Shown here: piece after piece, positions 15,697 to 25,169 of the stretch
Numbering within the stretch: the stretch's first letter is position 1
How the letters are laid out: the number at the start of each line of letters is the position of its first letter
Assembly (NCBI RefSeq): GCF_947502995.1
Contig: NZ_CANNBW010000012.1
Span: forward strand, 101,722-165,721
Source: an uncultured Tenacibaculum sp.
GTDB lineage: Bacteria; Bacteroidota; Bacteroidia; Flavobacteriales; Flavobacteriaceae
Direction of reading: 5' to 3'
DNA length: 64,000 bases
The notes under the pieces: generated by a model
Database searches by the model: none
What the model was told of the DNA's origin: nothing
The model's input: the letters and a program-made list of their open reading frames with translations, nothing else
Translations under genes and position numbers: made by a program

Positions 15697-15707
15697 AATT
15701 TTCTTAT

Positions 15708-16628
15708 TTATTTAATTGTTATTATTGTTCTTCTGTTTTTTGCTCTTCCTTCAGGAGTATTATTGTCTGCTATTGGTTCTGCTTCACCTTTGGAGGTGGC
15801 AATAATTTTATTTTCGGGTATAGCAGCATTTTTAATAAGATACTTTTTAACTGAATCTGCTCTGTTTTGACCCAAAGCTAAGTTATTAGTCACATCTCCA
15901 GTATTATCTGTATGACCAGTTATTATACAAGTAGCGCCATCTACTTTGTCTAAATATTTGGCAATGTCAGCAATTTCTTGTCTTTGTTCTGCGTTGAGGT
16001 TAATTTCAAATTGCCCAGATTTAAAGTGTAATTCTATTGCATGAGCTTTAATATATTCAGCAAGCTTATCCATTTCTTCAGGGTCGTCTTTTAATTCTGA
16101 AATAGAAAAAGCTAAAGGTCCATGATAAACATGTAAAGAATCGGCAATCATATCTTCTTTTAATTCACCAAAAGTGTTCATTACTTTTGATGGAACACCT
16201 TTTGTGTTTAAAAAATTCTTGATAGAATTTGCTCTTGCTAAACCTAGATTAGGATAAGCAGATTTGTTTTCTTCATCTTGAGTGTAATATCCAGTGATCG
16301 ATAATGATTTATTATTATTTGTAGATAAAAAATCTTTAAGTTTATCGATCTCTACATCTAAATTAGAAGAAATAGGTGTTAAAAAGCTGAGGTTAGAAGC
16401 TTCAAAATTAAAATTATCATTAGCATTTAAGGAAAAATTTCCATTAGCATCTTTAACTGTAAAAGGATACAAAGTAGGATTTTTGTATACTTTTTTTGGT
16501 GTTGTATTTTCATTAGTCACAATATTTTCATTATGACTTTCTGAATTACAACACAAAATATAGCTAAAGTAAGTTCCAATAATAATGGTAAGTAAAATAC
16601 CTAGAAGATACATTAATCTTTTACCCAT
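15708..16628 (-). CDS. OmpA family membrane protein with two OmpA-like modules
   Basis: 306 residues. An N-terminal hydrophobic segment (LMYLLGILLTIIIGTYFSYILCC) may be an anchor or signal. A degenerate first OmpA-like module (about 75-165, with LSITGYYTQDEE and LGLARANSIKNFL) is followed by a canonical C-terminal OmpA/MotB peptidoglycan-binding domain (about 190-306, ITGHTDNTGDVTNN.. NRADSVKKYL.. GRAKNRRTIITI). It probably tethers an envelope complex to peptidoglycan. It is the first gene of a two-gene unit with the helix-hairpin-helix protein. Confidence 0.85.
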   Translation of the reverse strand: MGKRLMYLLGILLTIIIGTYFSYILCCNSESHNENIVTNENTTPKKVYKNPTLYPFTVKDANGNFSLNANDNFNFEASNLSFLTPISSNLDVEIDKLKDFLSTNNNKSLSITGYYTQDEENKSAYPNLGLARANSIKNFLNTKGVPSKVMNTFGELKEDMIADSLHVYHGPLAFSISELKDDPEEMDKLAEYIKAHAIELHFKSGQFEINLNAEQRQEIADIAKYLDKVDGATCIITGHTDNTGDVTNNLALGQNRADSVKKYLIKNAAIPENKIIATSKGEAEPIADNNTPEGRAKNRRTIITIK

Positions 16629-16869
16629 AATTTTTGTTTTAGGTTACTGATTGTGAATTTATTATTTTTTTTTGAAAATTTTAACACTATTAATTATAAA
16701 GCTGTTGTTTTTTAGTGTTTTTAATGAAAATAGTCATAAAACATGGCTTTTTTGTAAATGTTAAAGAAATATTATTAAAGTTATTGTTTTGTTAATTAGT
16801 GAATTACAGTGAAACACATTTGAGTTGTTAGCGTCTTTTAATTGAACAACCACTAATTAATATTGTATC

Positions 16870-17253
16870 ATGAGAAAAATCATCTTAACCATCGCTTTAG
16901 CTTTTGGAGCTTACACAACAACTGTTAACGCTACAGAATTACCAACAAGTGAAAATGTTACTTTTTTAAATTATGAAGACGTAACAACATTTTGTAAATT
17001 AATTAAAGAAGGTAATTATGAAGCTGTTGAAGCTATGATAAATAGCGGAGAAGACATTAATAAGAAATCTACAGGATTAACACCATTAATGTTTGCGGCA
17101 CGTTACAACAGAGCTAAAATCGCAAAATTATTAATAGATAAAGGAGCGAAGTTAAAAGCAAAATCGAATAGAGGATTAACAGCTTTAAAATGGGCAGAAT
17201 TAGCAAAAGCTAATGAAACCATGAAAGTTATTGAAAAAGCAATGAAGAAATAA
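16870..17253 (+). CDS. Secreted ankyrin-repeat protein
   Basis: 127 residues. The signal peptide runs to about residue 21 (MRKIILTIALAFGAYTTTVNA/T). Three short ankyrin repeats follow: FCKLIKEGNYEAVEAMINSGEDIN, split here as FCKLIKEGNYEA and MINSGEDIN; then GLTPLMFAARYNRAKIAKLL; then GLTALKWAELAKANETMKVI. It is likely a periplasmic protein-protein interaction module. It is monocistronic, with a terminator shared with rplY on the other strand. Confidence 0.85.
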   Translation: MRKIILTIALAFGAYTTTVNATELPTSENVTFLNYEDVTTFCKLIKEGNYEAVEAMINSGEDINKKSTGLTPLMFAARYNRAKIAKLLIDKGAKLKAKSNRGLTALKWAELAKANETMKVIEKAMKK

Positions 17254-17286
17254 AAAATAAGACTTCATTTGTAAATTGTTTGAATT

Positions 17287-17322
17287 AAAAAAAGACCGAC
17301 AAATTTGTCGGTCTTTTTAATA
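17287..17322. terminator. Bidirectional terminator
   Basis: A perfect palindrome AAAAGACCGACAAA/TTTGTCGGTCTTTT is centred at about 17303, with flanking A and T runs. It separates the convergent ankyrin and rplY genes. Confidence 0.9.
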
Positions 17323-17345
17323 TATGAATAATATGTTTTATATTC

Positions 17346-17921
17346 TTAACTTTCAGCTTCAGCAGCAGCTTTAGCAGCATTACGAGACATACGTACTTGA
17401 GCAACCACAGTGTTATCTGGGTGTAAGAAAGTAAAGTTCTCATTTGCTAATTCAGTAATATAAAGTTTATTACCGATTTCTAATTCAGTAATGTCAGCTT
17501 CAATAAAGTCTGGTAAGTTAGCTGGTAAAGCTTTAACTTTTACTTTACGCATGTTGTGACGTAAAGCACCACCAATCATAACCCCTTTAGAACTACCTAC
17601 TAATTTAACAGGAATTTCCATAGTTACTGGCCTATCTTCGAATAATTGATAGAAATCAATGTGTAAGATTTTGTCAGTTACAGGGTGAAACTGAATGTCT
17701 TGTAAAACAGCTGCGTAAGTTTTACCGTCTAGTTCAATCGAAGCAGTATATACGTTTGGAGTGTATACTAAACTTTTGAACGCTTTTTCTTCAGCTGAAA
17801 AGTGAACAGGCTTATCTCCTCCGTATAATACGCAAGGAACCTTTCCAGCATTACGTAGGGCTTTAGTAGCTTTTTTACCCACGCTTTCTCTTTGAGATCC
17901 GTTGATTGTAATCGATTGCAT
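17346..17921 (-). CDS. rplY: 50S ribosomal protein L25 (Ctc form)
   Basis: 191 residues. The N-terminal L25 domain (about 1-90: [33 protein letters not shown]) binds 5S rRNA. It is followed by the beta-rich TL5/Ctc C-terminal domain (about 95-180) and an Ala/Glu-rich tail. The length is normal for the Ctc form. It is 22 bases downstream of prs, the conserved prs-ctc gene order of many bacteria. Confidence 0.95.
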   Translation of the reverse strand: MQSITINGSQRESVGKKATKALRNAGKVPCVLYGGDKPVHFSAEEKAFKSLVYTPNVYTASIELDGKTYAAVLQDIQFHPVTDKILHIDFYQLFEDRPVTMEIPVKLVGSSKGVMIGGALRHNMRKVKVKALPANLPDFIEADITELEIGNKLYITELANENFTFLHPDNTVVAQVRMSRNAAKAAAEAES

Positions 17922-17943
17922 TACTTATATTTATTTTAAAAAT

Positions 17944-18885
17944 TTACATTAAAAACTTATCGCTTATTGATGTATTATCTTGCACTTTGTGCATAACATC
18001 AGCGAATAAGGGCGCGCAAGATACAACTTTTATTTTAGAAATATCCTTTTTTAAAGGAATTGTATCTGAGACAATTAACTCTGTTAATTTAGAGTTTTGA
18101 ATTTTCTCATAAGCATCACCAGAAAGTATTGGGTGAGTACAAATTGCTCTTACAGATTTTGCACCTCTTTCTACCATTAAATCGGCAGCTCTAGTTAATG
18201 TTCCTCCAGTGTCGATCATGTCATCAACTAGAATTACATTTTTACCTTCTACTTCACCAATTAATTCCATGTGCTCAATTACATTAGCTTTTTTTCTTTG
18301 TTTGTAACAGATTACAACATCACTAGCTAAGTATTTAGAATATGCATAAGCTCTTTTAGAACCTCCCATGTCTGGAGAAGCTATAGTTACATTTTCAAGT
18401 TTTAAACTTTCAATGTACTCCATGAAGATTGTAGAAGCATATAAGTGGTCTACTGGTTTTTCGAAGAAACCTTGGATTTGATCTGCGTGTAAATCCATTG
18501 TCATAATACGAGTTGCTCCAGCAGCCTGTAAAAGATTAGCAACTAATTTCGCACCGATTGCTACTCTAGGCTTATCTTTTCTATCTTGTCTTGCCCATCC
18601 GAAGTAAGGCATAACAGCAGTAATATGTCTTGCTGATGCACGTTTAGCAGCATCTAACATTAACAGCATTTCCATTAAATTATCAGCAGTAGGGAAAGTA
18701 GATCCAATAATGAAAACTCTTCTTCCTCGTACTGATTCTTCAAAAGCAGGTTGAAATTCACCATCGCTAAAAGGTGTAATTTTAACATTACCTAGCTCTT
18801 CGCCATATTCTTTTGCTATTTTTTTTGCTAGCTCCATACTTTGTCTGCAGGCAAACAATTTAGGAGTAAGTTGATTATAAGACAT
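17944..18885 (-). CDS. prs: Ribose-phosphate pyrophosphokinase
   Basis: 313 residues, full length. It makes PRPP from ribose 5-phosphate and ATP for purine, pyrimidine, His and Trp synthesis. Visible signatures are FSDGEFQPAFEESVRGRRVFIIG, split as FSDGEFQPAFEE and RGRRVFIIG; MDLHADQIQGFF (metal and ribose phosphate site); and the PRPP loop VILVDDMIDTGGTL. It is expressed with rplY. A -7 box TACTTTTG (18923-18916, minus strand) lies 30 bases upstream of ATG. Confidence 0.97.
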   Translation of the reverse strand: MSYNQLTPKLFACRQSMELAKKIAKEYGEELGNVKITPFSDGEFQPAFEESVRGRRVFIIGSTFPTADNLMEMLLMLDAAKRASARHITAVMPYFGWARQDRKDKPRVAIGAKLVANLLQAAGATRIMTMDLHADQIQGFFEKPVDHLYASTIFMEYIESLKLENVTIASPDMGGSKRAYAYSKYLASDVVICYKQRKKANVIEHMELIGEVEGKNVILVDDMIDTGGTLTRAADLMVERGAKSVRAICTHPILSGDAYEKIQNSKLTELIVSDTIPLKKDISKIKVVSCAPLFADVMHKVQDNTSISDKFLM

Positions 18886-18915
18886 TTATCAGTTGTGTTT
18901 ATTGTTGTGTTTGCG

Positions 18916-18923
18916 CAAAAGTA
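18916..18923 (-). promoter_or_regulatory. -7 box of prs-rplY
   Basis: TACTTTTG on the minus strand, matching TAnnTTTG, lies 30 bases before the prs start codon. Confidence 0.5.
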
Positions 18924-18976
18924 AAATTATTTTGAACAGTAATAAAGAGATTTAAATGAATTCAGTAAAAAATATT

Positions 18977-18984
18977 TAGATTTG
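18977..18984 (+). promoter_or_regulatory. -7 box of tRNA-Leu
   Basis: TAGATTTG matches TAnnTTTG and ends 12 bases before the tRNA 5' end. Confidence 0.5.
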
Positions 18985-18996
18985 CAGCCTATTATT

Positions 18997-19080
18997 GCCA
19001 AAGTGGTGGAATTGGTAGACACGTCGGATTCAAAATCCGATGCTCATTAGAGCGTGTGGGTTCGAGTCCCACCTTTGGTA
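18997..19080 (+). tRNA. tRNA-Leu (anticodon CAA)
   Basis: The 84-nt class II tRNA folds fully. The acceptor arm is GCCAAAG with CTTTGGT. The D-loop contains GGAATTGGTAGAC, the anticodon arm is TCGGA-TTCAAAA-TCCGA with anticodon CAA, the long variable arm is TGCTCATTAGAGCGT, and the T-arm is GTGGG-TTCGAGT-CCCAC. The 3' CCA is not encoded. Confidence 0.97.
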
Positions 19081-19105
19081 CAATAACTTTTACAGGTTAA
19101 AATTT

Positions 19106-20377
19106 CTATAAATCGAATCCAATATCTTTTCTATAGTTCATTTTCTCAAATGAAATCTTGTCGATATTTTTATAAGACTTAGCTAAAGCATCTTTAATAG
19201 TATCACCAAAAGATGTTATAGCCATAACTCTTCCTCCATTTGTTACTACTTCAGTATCGTCTATTTTAGTTCCAGCATGAAAAACAATAGAATCTTCAAT
19301 TCCTTCGAAACCAGAAATTGCTTTTCCTTTTTCGTATGCTTCAGGATATCCACCAGAAACTAACATTACTGTAGTCGCAGTTTGTGGAGTTACTTCATAA
19401 GTTTTCTCATGTAAGTTTTGATTAGCAACTCCTTCAAATAAATCGAATAAATCAGAATTGATTCTAGGTAAAACCACTTCAGTTTCAGGGTCTCCCATTC
19501 TTACATTGTACTCAATAACAAAAGGGTCTCCAGCTACGTTCATTAAACCGATAAAGATAAACCCTCTATAATCGATTCCGTCTTTTTGTAAACCATCAAC
19601 AGTTGGTTTTATAATTCGATCTTCAACTTTAGTAAGAAAATCAGTATCAGCAAAAGGTACAGGAGAAATTGCTCCCATTCCACCAGTATTTAATCCAGTA
19701 TCTCCTTCACCAATTCTTTTATAGTCTTTAGCAGAAGGTAAAACTTTATAGCTTTTTCCGTCGGTAAGTACAAAAACAGAAAGTTCAATTCCTTTCAAGA
19801 ATTCTTCGATAACTACTGTAGCAGAAGCATCCCCAAATTTTTGATTGGTTAGCATTTCTTTTAACTCAGATTTAGCTTCTTCAATATTGTCTAAAATTAG
19901 AACTCCTTTTCCTGCAGCTAAACCATCAGCTTTTAAAACAAAAGGAGGATTTAAGGTTTCTAAAAAAGCATATCCGTCTTCTAAAGAATTTTGAGTAAAC
20001 GATTGATATTTTGCAGTAGGAATATTGTGTTTCTCCATAAATTGTTTAGAGAAATCTTTACTACCTTCTAATAAAGCACCATCTTTTTTAGGTCCGATTA
20101 CAGGAATATTTTTTAGTTGATCGTCGGCTAAAAAGAAATCGTGAACTCCTTCAACTAAAGGAGCTTCTGGACCTACAACTACCATGTTAATTTCATGTTC
20201 TAAAACAGCTGTTTTAACTGTATTAAAATCAGTCGGATTAATACTTAAATTTTTAGCAATTTTATCTGTCCCTGCATTTCCAGGAGCTACGAAAACTTGA
20301 GTAACTTTTTTACTTTGAGATAGTTTGTAAGTAAATGCATGTTCTCTACCTCCAGAACCTAAAACTAAAATATTCAT
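19106..20377 (-). CDS. purD: Phosphoribosylamine-glycine ligase
   Basis: 423 residues from the chosen start MNILVLGSGGREHAF at 20377. An upstream in-frame ATG at 20404 is rejected because it overlaps the -7 box TATATTTG. This ATP-grasp enzyme joins glycine to phosphoribosylamine in purine synthesis. Visible signatures are the N-terminal GSGGREHA loop, FVLKADGLAAGKGV (ATP-binding), and RMGDPETEVVLPR (metal and substrate binding). The length is normal. Confidence 0.97.
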   Translation of the reverse strand: MNILVLGSGGREHAFTYKLSQSKKVTQVFVAPGNAGTDKIAKNLSINPTDFNTVKTAVLEHEINMVVVGPEAPLVEGVHDFFLADDQLKNIPVIGPKKDGALLEGSKDFSKQFMEKHNIPTAKYQSFTQNSLEDGYAFLETLNPPFVLKADGLAAGKGVLILDNIEEAKSELKEMLTNQKFGDASATVVIEEFLKGIELSVFVLTDGKSYKVLPSAKDYKRIGEGDTGLNTGGMGAISPVPFADTDFLTKVEDRIIKPTVDGLQKDGIDYRGFIFIGLMNVAGDPFVIEYNVRMGDPETEVVLPRINSDLFDLFEGVANQNLHEKTYEVTPQTATTVMLVSGGYPEAYEKGKAISGFEGIEDSIVFHAGTKIDDTEVVTNGGRVMAITSFGDTIKDALAKSYKNIDKISFEKMNYRKDIGFDL

Positions 20378-20403
20378 GTGTGTTGTGTTGTTATTTGGCT
20401 GCA

Positions 20404-20411
20404 AATATAGG
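20404..20411 (-). promoter_or_regulatory. -7 box of purD
   Basis: TATATTTG on the minus strand lies 26 bases before ATG 20377 and decides the start of purD. Confidence 0.55.
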
Positions 20412-20423
20412 TTGATAGGAATA

Positions 20424-20457
20424 AAAAAAGAAGAAGTAAATTTACTTCTTCTTTTTT
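20424..20457 (-). terminator. Terminator of the secreted protease gene
   Basis: A perfect 17-bp inverted repeat with arms AAAAAAGAAGAAGTAAA and TTTACTTCTTCTTTTTT directly follows the stop codon of the M43 protease gene. Confidence 0.8.
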
Positions 20458-21894
20458 CTAGAAAACTTTTAAAAGTTTTTTCCTGATGGTTTCATGATTT
20501 TCAAACATTATTTCAATAAAGTATATACCAGAAGATAAATTCGAGGTATTTATTAAATCTACATTAGTTGTTCCTCGTTTAAGTTCTAACCCTTCTATAT
20601 TAACTAACTTCCAATAAATTATTTTTTGGGTAGTTTTTATGTTTATTGTATTGTCAAAAGGGTTTGGGTAAATTTTAATTGTTTCTTCTTTTGTTGTTTC
20701 TTTTTTTGAAAGCAAAGAAGAAGTTTTTCTTTCTAAATATCCATTACAAGGACCTATTAAAGCTTTAAACTTAACATTACCAATAGTTTTAAAACCTGGT
20801 TTTAAATATATTTTTTCACCTGCTTTGTAATTAACAAATGCATTTTCATGTATTGTGTTCGTAGCAGTGATACTTATATTAGTTGATTGATTACTAATAC
20901 CTCCGTTAGGTATATTCTGAGAAATTAATATGGAATCTTCACAATTATTAAATTTATTAGAAATAGTTAAGCTATATCTAAAATTACCTTCTCCTAAATA
21001 AGCACGCATTCTATTTTTTTGACCTTCAGTGAATAAGTTCATACATGAATCATCTGAATAATCCATGTAATTTTCTACCATGTCTTCTGAATCACAAGAA
21101 ATACTTCCTAATTGACAACGATAATTAGCGCCATTAGATTTAGGTGTATCATCAACTAAATCATCAATATTACAATTTGTACTGTTACCCCATATATGTC
21201 TTAAACCTAAAAAATGACCTACTTCATGTGTAGCAGTTCTTCCTTTATTAAATCTAGGAGGTAAGTTAAAATTACTATTCGTATCTACGCTACCAAAATA
21301 TCTGTGTCCAACAACAATACCATCTGTTTCTGGTGTACCTCCAGGGTATTGAGCATAACCAAGAACGCCATTCATATTACAAACCCAAATATTTAAATAT
21401 TCAGATGTATTCCAAGGCGCTACTCCTCCTTTGCTAGTTTTTTTTATATCATCTGTAGTTCCCCAACTAGTTCTATTAGAAAATTTTCTTGTTATACCAT
21501 TAGTAGCATTACCATTTGGATCTATTGAAGCAAGTTTAAATTCTATTTTTGTATCAGCTGCTTGAGACCATCTTGTAGTTGCATCTGAATTCGTTCTTCT
21601 AAAATCTTTATTTAATACTTCAATTTGCGACATAATTTGAGCATCACTGATATTTTGTTCATCATTGTTATATACAATATGAACAACTACAGGTATTGTA
21701 AGAATTTCATCATTGGTTTTAAACAATATTTTTCTTTGAATAGAATTTTCAATCTGAATCATTTTTGTTTCCAAATTAGGATCCAGTGATTTTCTATATT
21801 CAAGGTTTTCATCTGAATGACAATTTCTTTGTTCTTGAGAATAACTGTAAACAGAGAGAAGGGAGCAAATAAATAATGTTGTAATTTTTTTCAT
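20458..21894 (-). CDS. Secreted M43 (cytophagalysin-like) zinc metalloprotease with T9SS domain
   Basis: 478 residues. A signal peptide (MKKITTLFICSLLSVYSYS) is followed by an M43/pappalysin-type domain with the zinc motif HEVGHFLGLRH at about residue 223 and a Met-turn NYMDYSDDSC. A coathanger-type segment (AFVNYKAGEKIYLKPGFK) comes next, and then a C-terminal T9SS type A sorting domain (IKIYPNPFDNTINIKT.. GIYFIEI.. KKLLKVF). It is exported through the outer membrane. The gene downstream of the related secreted protein at 21900 is 5 bases away, so the two are one operon. Confidence 0.92.
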   Translation of the reverse strand: MKKITTLFICSLLSVYSYSQEQRNCHSDENLEYRKSLDPNLETKMIQIENSIQRKILFKTNDEILTIPVVVHIVYNNDEQNISDAQIMSQIEVLNKDFRRTNSDATTRWSQAADTKIEFKLASIDPNGNATNGITRKFSNRTSWGTTDDIKKTSKGGVAPWNTSEYLNIWVCNMNGVLGYAQYPGGTPETDGIVVGHRYFGSVDTNSNFNLPPRFNKGRTATHEVGHFLGLRHIWGNSTNCNIDDLVDDTPKSNGANYRCQLGSISCDSEDMVENYMDYSDDSCMNLFTEGQKNRMRAYLGEGNFRYSLTISNKFNNCEDSILISQNIPNGGISNQSTNISITATNTIHENAFVNYKAGEKIYLKPGFKTIGNVKFKALIGPCNGYLERKTSSLLSKKETTKEETIKIYPNPFDNTINIKTTQKIIYWKLVNIEGLELKRGTTNVDLINTSNLSSGIYFIEIMFENHETIRKKLLKVF

Positions 21895-21899
21895 ATGGT

Positions 21900-22793
21900 T
21901 TAATTTTTGACAATTTTTTTTCTGATTGTTTCTCCTGAATTAGATATAATTTGAATGTTATACAATCCTTTGGGTAATGAAGAAGTATTTATTGTAGAGG
22001 TAGTTCCGTTTAAAACATCTTTATTTAACATGTTATAAATAATCCAATGTTTAATTTTTTGGTTTGTTTTTAGGTTAAATTGATTTTGAAACGGATTTGG
22101 ATAAATAACAATATTATCAGCAAGAGTTTGCTTTTCGTTAGAAGTTACTAAAAGTTCTTCTTTAAGTATTGTGTTATTTAATGTTAATGTTTTATTATTC
22201 GTTATAGAACAACCTTTAATTATTGCTGAGAAAGCTCCACCAGAAGCAACTTTAAAGCCAGGTTTTAAATATACTTTTTGTCCAGCATCATATCTGGCAT
22301 TAGCTCCATTTTTAATATTATTTTTTGCAGTTATACTTACACTGGTAGATCTATTATCTGTTTGGTTAGAATTAACATCTCTTGTGATTGTTATGTTACT
22401 TTCACATCCTACATAATAGTTTACTGTTAAATTATAATGAAAAGTCCTAATGTAATTTGTTTTTGCATCTCTTAAGGAAATGATTACAGTATAACCTTGA
22501 CTAAAGTTTGAATTGAAATTATTTATTCCAGTCACAGGAATACTAACAGATTGATATTTTCTTAAAAATCCATTTCTAGGATTAACATTAATTGTGTTTG
22601 AATTAGCTCCGACAATGTTAACCACATTCCAATAATGATCTGCATTTCCTGATTGAATTGTTATGGACTTTACAAAAGTTTCACCTTTTCTTACTGTTAC
22701 TATATCAGCAGCTGGTATTACTGATTGAGAAAAAGAAATAAAATTTATGAAGGTGATAAATAAAAATGAAATATTTTTTTTTGATAATTTCAT
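21900..22793 (-). CDS. Secreted coathanger-type protein with T9SS domain
   Basis: 297 residues. It has a signal peptide (LFITFINFISFSQS) and an N-terminal Ig-like beta domain (about 30-130). A segment of the 3-coathanger stack type (ITAKNNIKNGANARYDAG, then KVYLKPGFKVASGGAFSAI, about 140-195) precedes a C-terminal T9SS sorting domain (IVIYPNPFQNQFNLKTNQKI.. KKIVKN). The N- and C-terminal modules resemble those of the adjacent protease. No catalytic motif is visible; an adhesive or structural role is inferred. Confidence 0.85.
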   Translation of the reverse strand: MKLSKKNISFLFITFINFISFSQSVIPAADIVTVRKGETFVKSITIQSGNADHYWNVVNIVGANSNTINVNPRNGFLRKYQSVSIPVTGINNFNSNFSQGYTVIISLRDAKTNYIRTFHYNLTVNYYVGCESNITITRDVNSNQTDNRSTSVSITAKNNIKNGANARYDAGQKVYLKPGFKVASGGAFSAIIKGCSITNNKTLTLNNTILKEELLVTSNEKQTLADNIVIYPNPFQNQFNLKTNQKIKHWIIYNMLNKDVLNGTTSTINTSSLPKGLYNIQIISNSGETIRKKIVKN

Positions 22794-22988
22794 GAGTGAT
22801 TTTTTGGGTTAATTTAGAGCAATACAATACCTGTCTGGGTAATTTTCCAGATATGCATACAATCAGATAGAAAGAGAAATTATTATAGTATTAGAAGGTT
22901 AATTTTAAGTTTTTTTCATGTCTAAAGTCAACAATTTTTAGATAATGGGATGGTATTCCTTTTTCAGAAATTTATTTTTAAAGAAATA

Positions 22989-23444
22989 TTAGAAAACACG
23001 AATTTCAAGAATAGTATCGTCAGTATTACAGTTGGTACAAATAATCTGAGATGCTGTAAAAGCATCAAAAGATTCAACTTGTACATTACAGTTTTCTAAA
23101 AGTTTTGTTTTAATGTTATTTACTTTTACATTAATAAAAGTATCTCTCGGAATTGCAATTGTAATATCTCTTGTTTGTGCCATCGAAAATTCTACCACTT
23201 TTTGCTCTCCAGTACCAGAAATAATATAATCAATTACACCTATGATATTGTTATCATTACTCATAATTTGTATGAGAGATAGATCAATATTAGGGTTGTT
23301 TAAAAAATTAGTACCATCACTATCAATTAGCTTCATACGAACTGTAAATAAGACTTCTTGATCATTTTCTGAACACTCGTCAGTAGTAGAACAACTCCAG
23401 CATAGTATTAGAAATAAAGAAAATATATAGTGTATCTTTTTCAT
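22989..23444 (-). CDS. Small lipoprotein of unknown function
   Basis: 151 residues with a lipoprotein signal (IFSLFLILCWSC/S, lipobox Cys about 18). The mature part is beta-rich with three further Cys near the end (NCNVQ, ICTNCN). It starts 8 bases after the stop of the fibronectin III protein at 23453, so it is in the same unit. I do not recognise it. Confidence 0.75.
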   Translation of the reverse strand: MKKIHYIFSLFLILCWSCSTTDECSENDQEVLFTVRMKLIDSDGTNFLNNPNIDLSLIQIMSNDNNIIGVIDYIISGTGEQKVVEFSMAQTRDITIAIPRDTFINVKVNNIKTKLLENCNVQVESFDAFTASQIICTNCNTDDTILEIRVF

Positions 23445-23452
23445 TGTTAAAG

Positions 23453-25081
23453 TTATTTGTTTTTTATTATCTTTTTCTTAATTAATTCTCCTGAATCTAA
23501 TAACACATTTATTATATAATATCCGTTAGACAATGAAGAAGTATTAATAATAGCAGAATTCCCAGTTAAAATTCTTTGGTTTAATACATTATAAATATGC
23601 CAAGCTTTAATTTTCTTTTCTGTTTTTAAGGTAAGTCTATCGCTAAATGGATTAGGGTAAATACTAAATTCATTACTTTCAATCTGATGAATATTATCAT
23701 CTTCATTCAGACTTGAATCAACTTCCTTTTTTTGCAGAATAATTCTAGCAGAGACTAAACATTCTTGAACTTTTAGATTTACTACAGAGTTTCTTTTTAA
23801 ATGAGTTTTTGGTAATAATCGTAAAGAAGATCCAGCTTTAATATACGCAACTGTATTCGGTTCAGATTCACTATTTGATATTACAACTGTGTCAGCAGCA
23901 TCGTAATCCCTTGAAATAATTTCATTAGCAATAGTAATATTTTCAATACAGCCTAATACATCAACACTTAAACAACTAGAAAAATCAGAATTACCAGCAC
24001 TATTTTTAGCTCTTATTTTATATGTATATGTAGTTCCTGCACTTAAACCTGTGTGTGTGTAACTATTAGAATTAACTGTAGCTATAAGTTGATTATTACA
24101 ATCATAAAGTTGATAACTCGTAGCGTTTGAAATTTGATTCCAATTTAATACAATGCTTGAAGTAGAATCTGAAAAACCTGTAAGTGTAGGAGTTATAGGT
24201 TTTACAATATCTTCTTTTGTTGTAACACTTTTACAGTTGGAGAAGTTTGAAAAACCATTATTGTTCAAAGCTCTAACCTTGAATTTATATGTTGTATCTG
24301 GATTCAAATTATTTACTACATAACTATTAGATGTTACAGTTGCTATTTTTTGATTTGTATCGCAATTATATACTTCATAGCTTGTAGCATTAAATATAGA
24401 ATCCCAATTTAAATTTACTTTGGTTTTTGAACTAGCATATCCATTTAATGTTGGTGTTTTGGGTACATTTAGGTCTTCGTATACTATATTTAATTTAGCA
24501 GATTTTATGTCTACACGACCTCTATTTGGTGAAAAAGTTAGTGTTAAAAAGTTACTATTTGGATCAAAATATTGTAATGTAGAATTACTAAAACCAGTAG
24601 CATTAGCATCGTAAATAATCACTTCTTCAGAAACTGTAGTTGCGTGTGGAGTTTCAATGTAATAATCAACAACTCTTTCTCCAGAATTATTACAGAGATA
24701 TAATTCTTCTAGTTTTTCAGGAGAAGGAAAAGTCCAGGGTATAGTTTCGTTGCAAGACAATTTAGCTCCTCTTATTACTATTCTAGAATTATTATTCGAG
24801 TATGCAGTAGTTGAATTAGTTATAACAATATCTAGTGTTATTTTTTTTATTTGTTTATTTGGGAAATTAGGATGCTCAAATAAATACCTTGCATTTGTGT
24901 TAATATTAAGTTGATTATTAAATTCAATACGTTCACCGGATTTTTCAAAAAAATTGCAGTAACTAAAACCACATTCTTTAGTTACACCTTGTCTATCAGA
25001 AAAATTGATTGTTTCAGTAATAATTTCTTGCCCCATTATAGCAAAGGGTAATAACAATAATAATACTTTGAATAATTTCAT
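23453..25081 (-). CDS. Secreted protein with two fibronectin type III domains and T9SS domain
   Basis: 542 residues. The signal peptide MKLFKVLLLLLPFAIMGQ is followed by an N-terminal beta region (about 20-205). Two fibronectin type III domains come next (about 207-290 and 293-375), each with the repeated pattern ATSYxxYxC and GTTYTYKIRAKN or DTTYKFKVRALN. A coathanger-like spacer and a T9SS sorting domain (FSIYPNPFSDRLTLKT.. KKKIIKNK) follow. It is likely a surface or secreted adhesion or scaffold protein. No enzyme domain is recognised. Confidence 0.88.
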   Translation of the reverse strand: MKLFKVLLLLLPFAIMGQEIITETINFSDRQGVTKECGFSYCNFFEKSGERIEFNNQLNINTNARYLFEHPNFPNKQIKKITLDIVITNSTTAYSNNNSRIVIRGAKLSCNETIPWTFPSPEKLEELYLCNNSGERVVDYYIETPHATTVSEEVIIYDANATGFSNSTLQYFDPNSNFLTLTFSPNRGRVDIKSAKLNIVYEDLNVPKTPTLNGYASSKTKVNLNWDSIFNATSYEVYNCDTNQKIATVTSNSYVVNNLNPDTTYKFKVRALNNNGFSNFSNCKSVTTKEDIVKPITPTLTGFSDSTSSIVLNWNQISNATSYQLYDCNNQLIATVNSNSYTHTGLSAGTTYTYKIRAKNSAGNSDFSSCLSVDVLGCIENITIANEIISRDYDAADTVVISNSESEPNTVAYIKAGSSLRLLPKTHLKRNSVVNLKVQECLVSARIILQKKEVDSSLNEDDNIHQIESNEFSIYPNPFSDRLTLKTEKKIKAWHIYNVLNQRILTGNSAIINTSSLSNGYYIINVLLDSGELIKKKIIKNK

Positions 25082-25125
25082 AACTAATCACGCAAATTTT
25101 TATTCTAAACAAAAGTTTTTAAATA

Positions 25126-25156
25126 AAATCGGCCTAAAAAATAGGCCGATTAAAAA
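25126..25156 (-). terminator. Terminator of the gene at 25170
   Basis: AATCGGCCTA (25128-25137) pairs with TAGGCCGATT (25142-25151) with A/T flanks. The downstream secreted genes therefore need their own promoter. Confidence 0.8.
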
Positions 25157-25169
25157 ATAACATTCTAAC

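Noticed and set aside
20378..20404. Longer purD start at 20404
   Set aside because: It overlaps the -7 box TATATTTG; the family N-terminus MNILVLGSGG begins at 20377.
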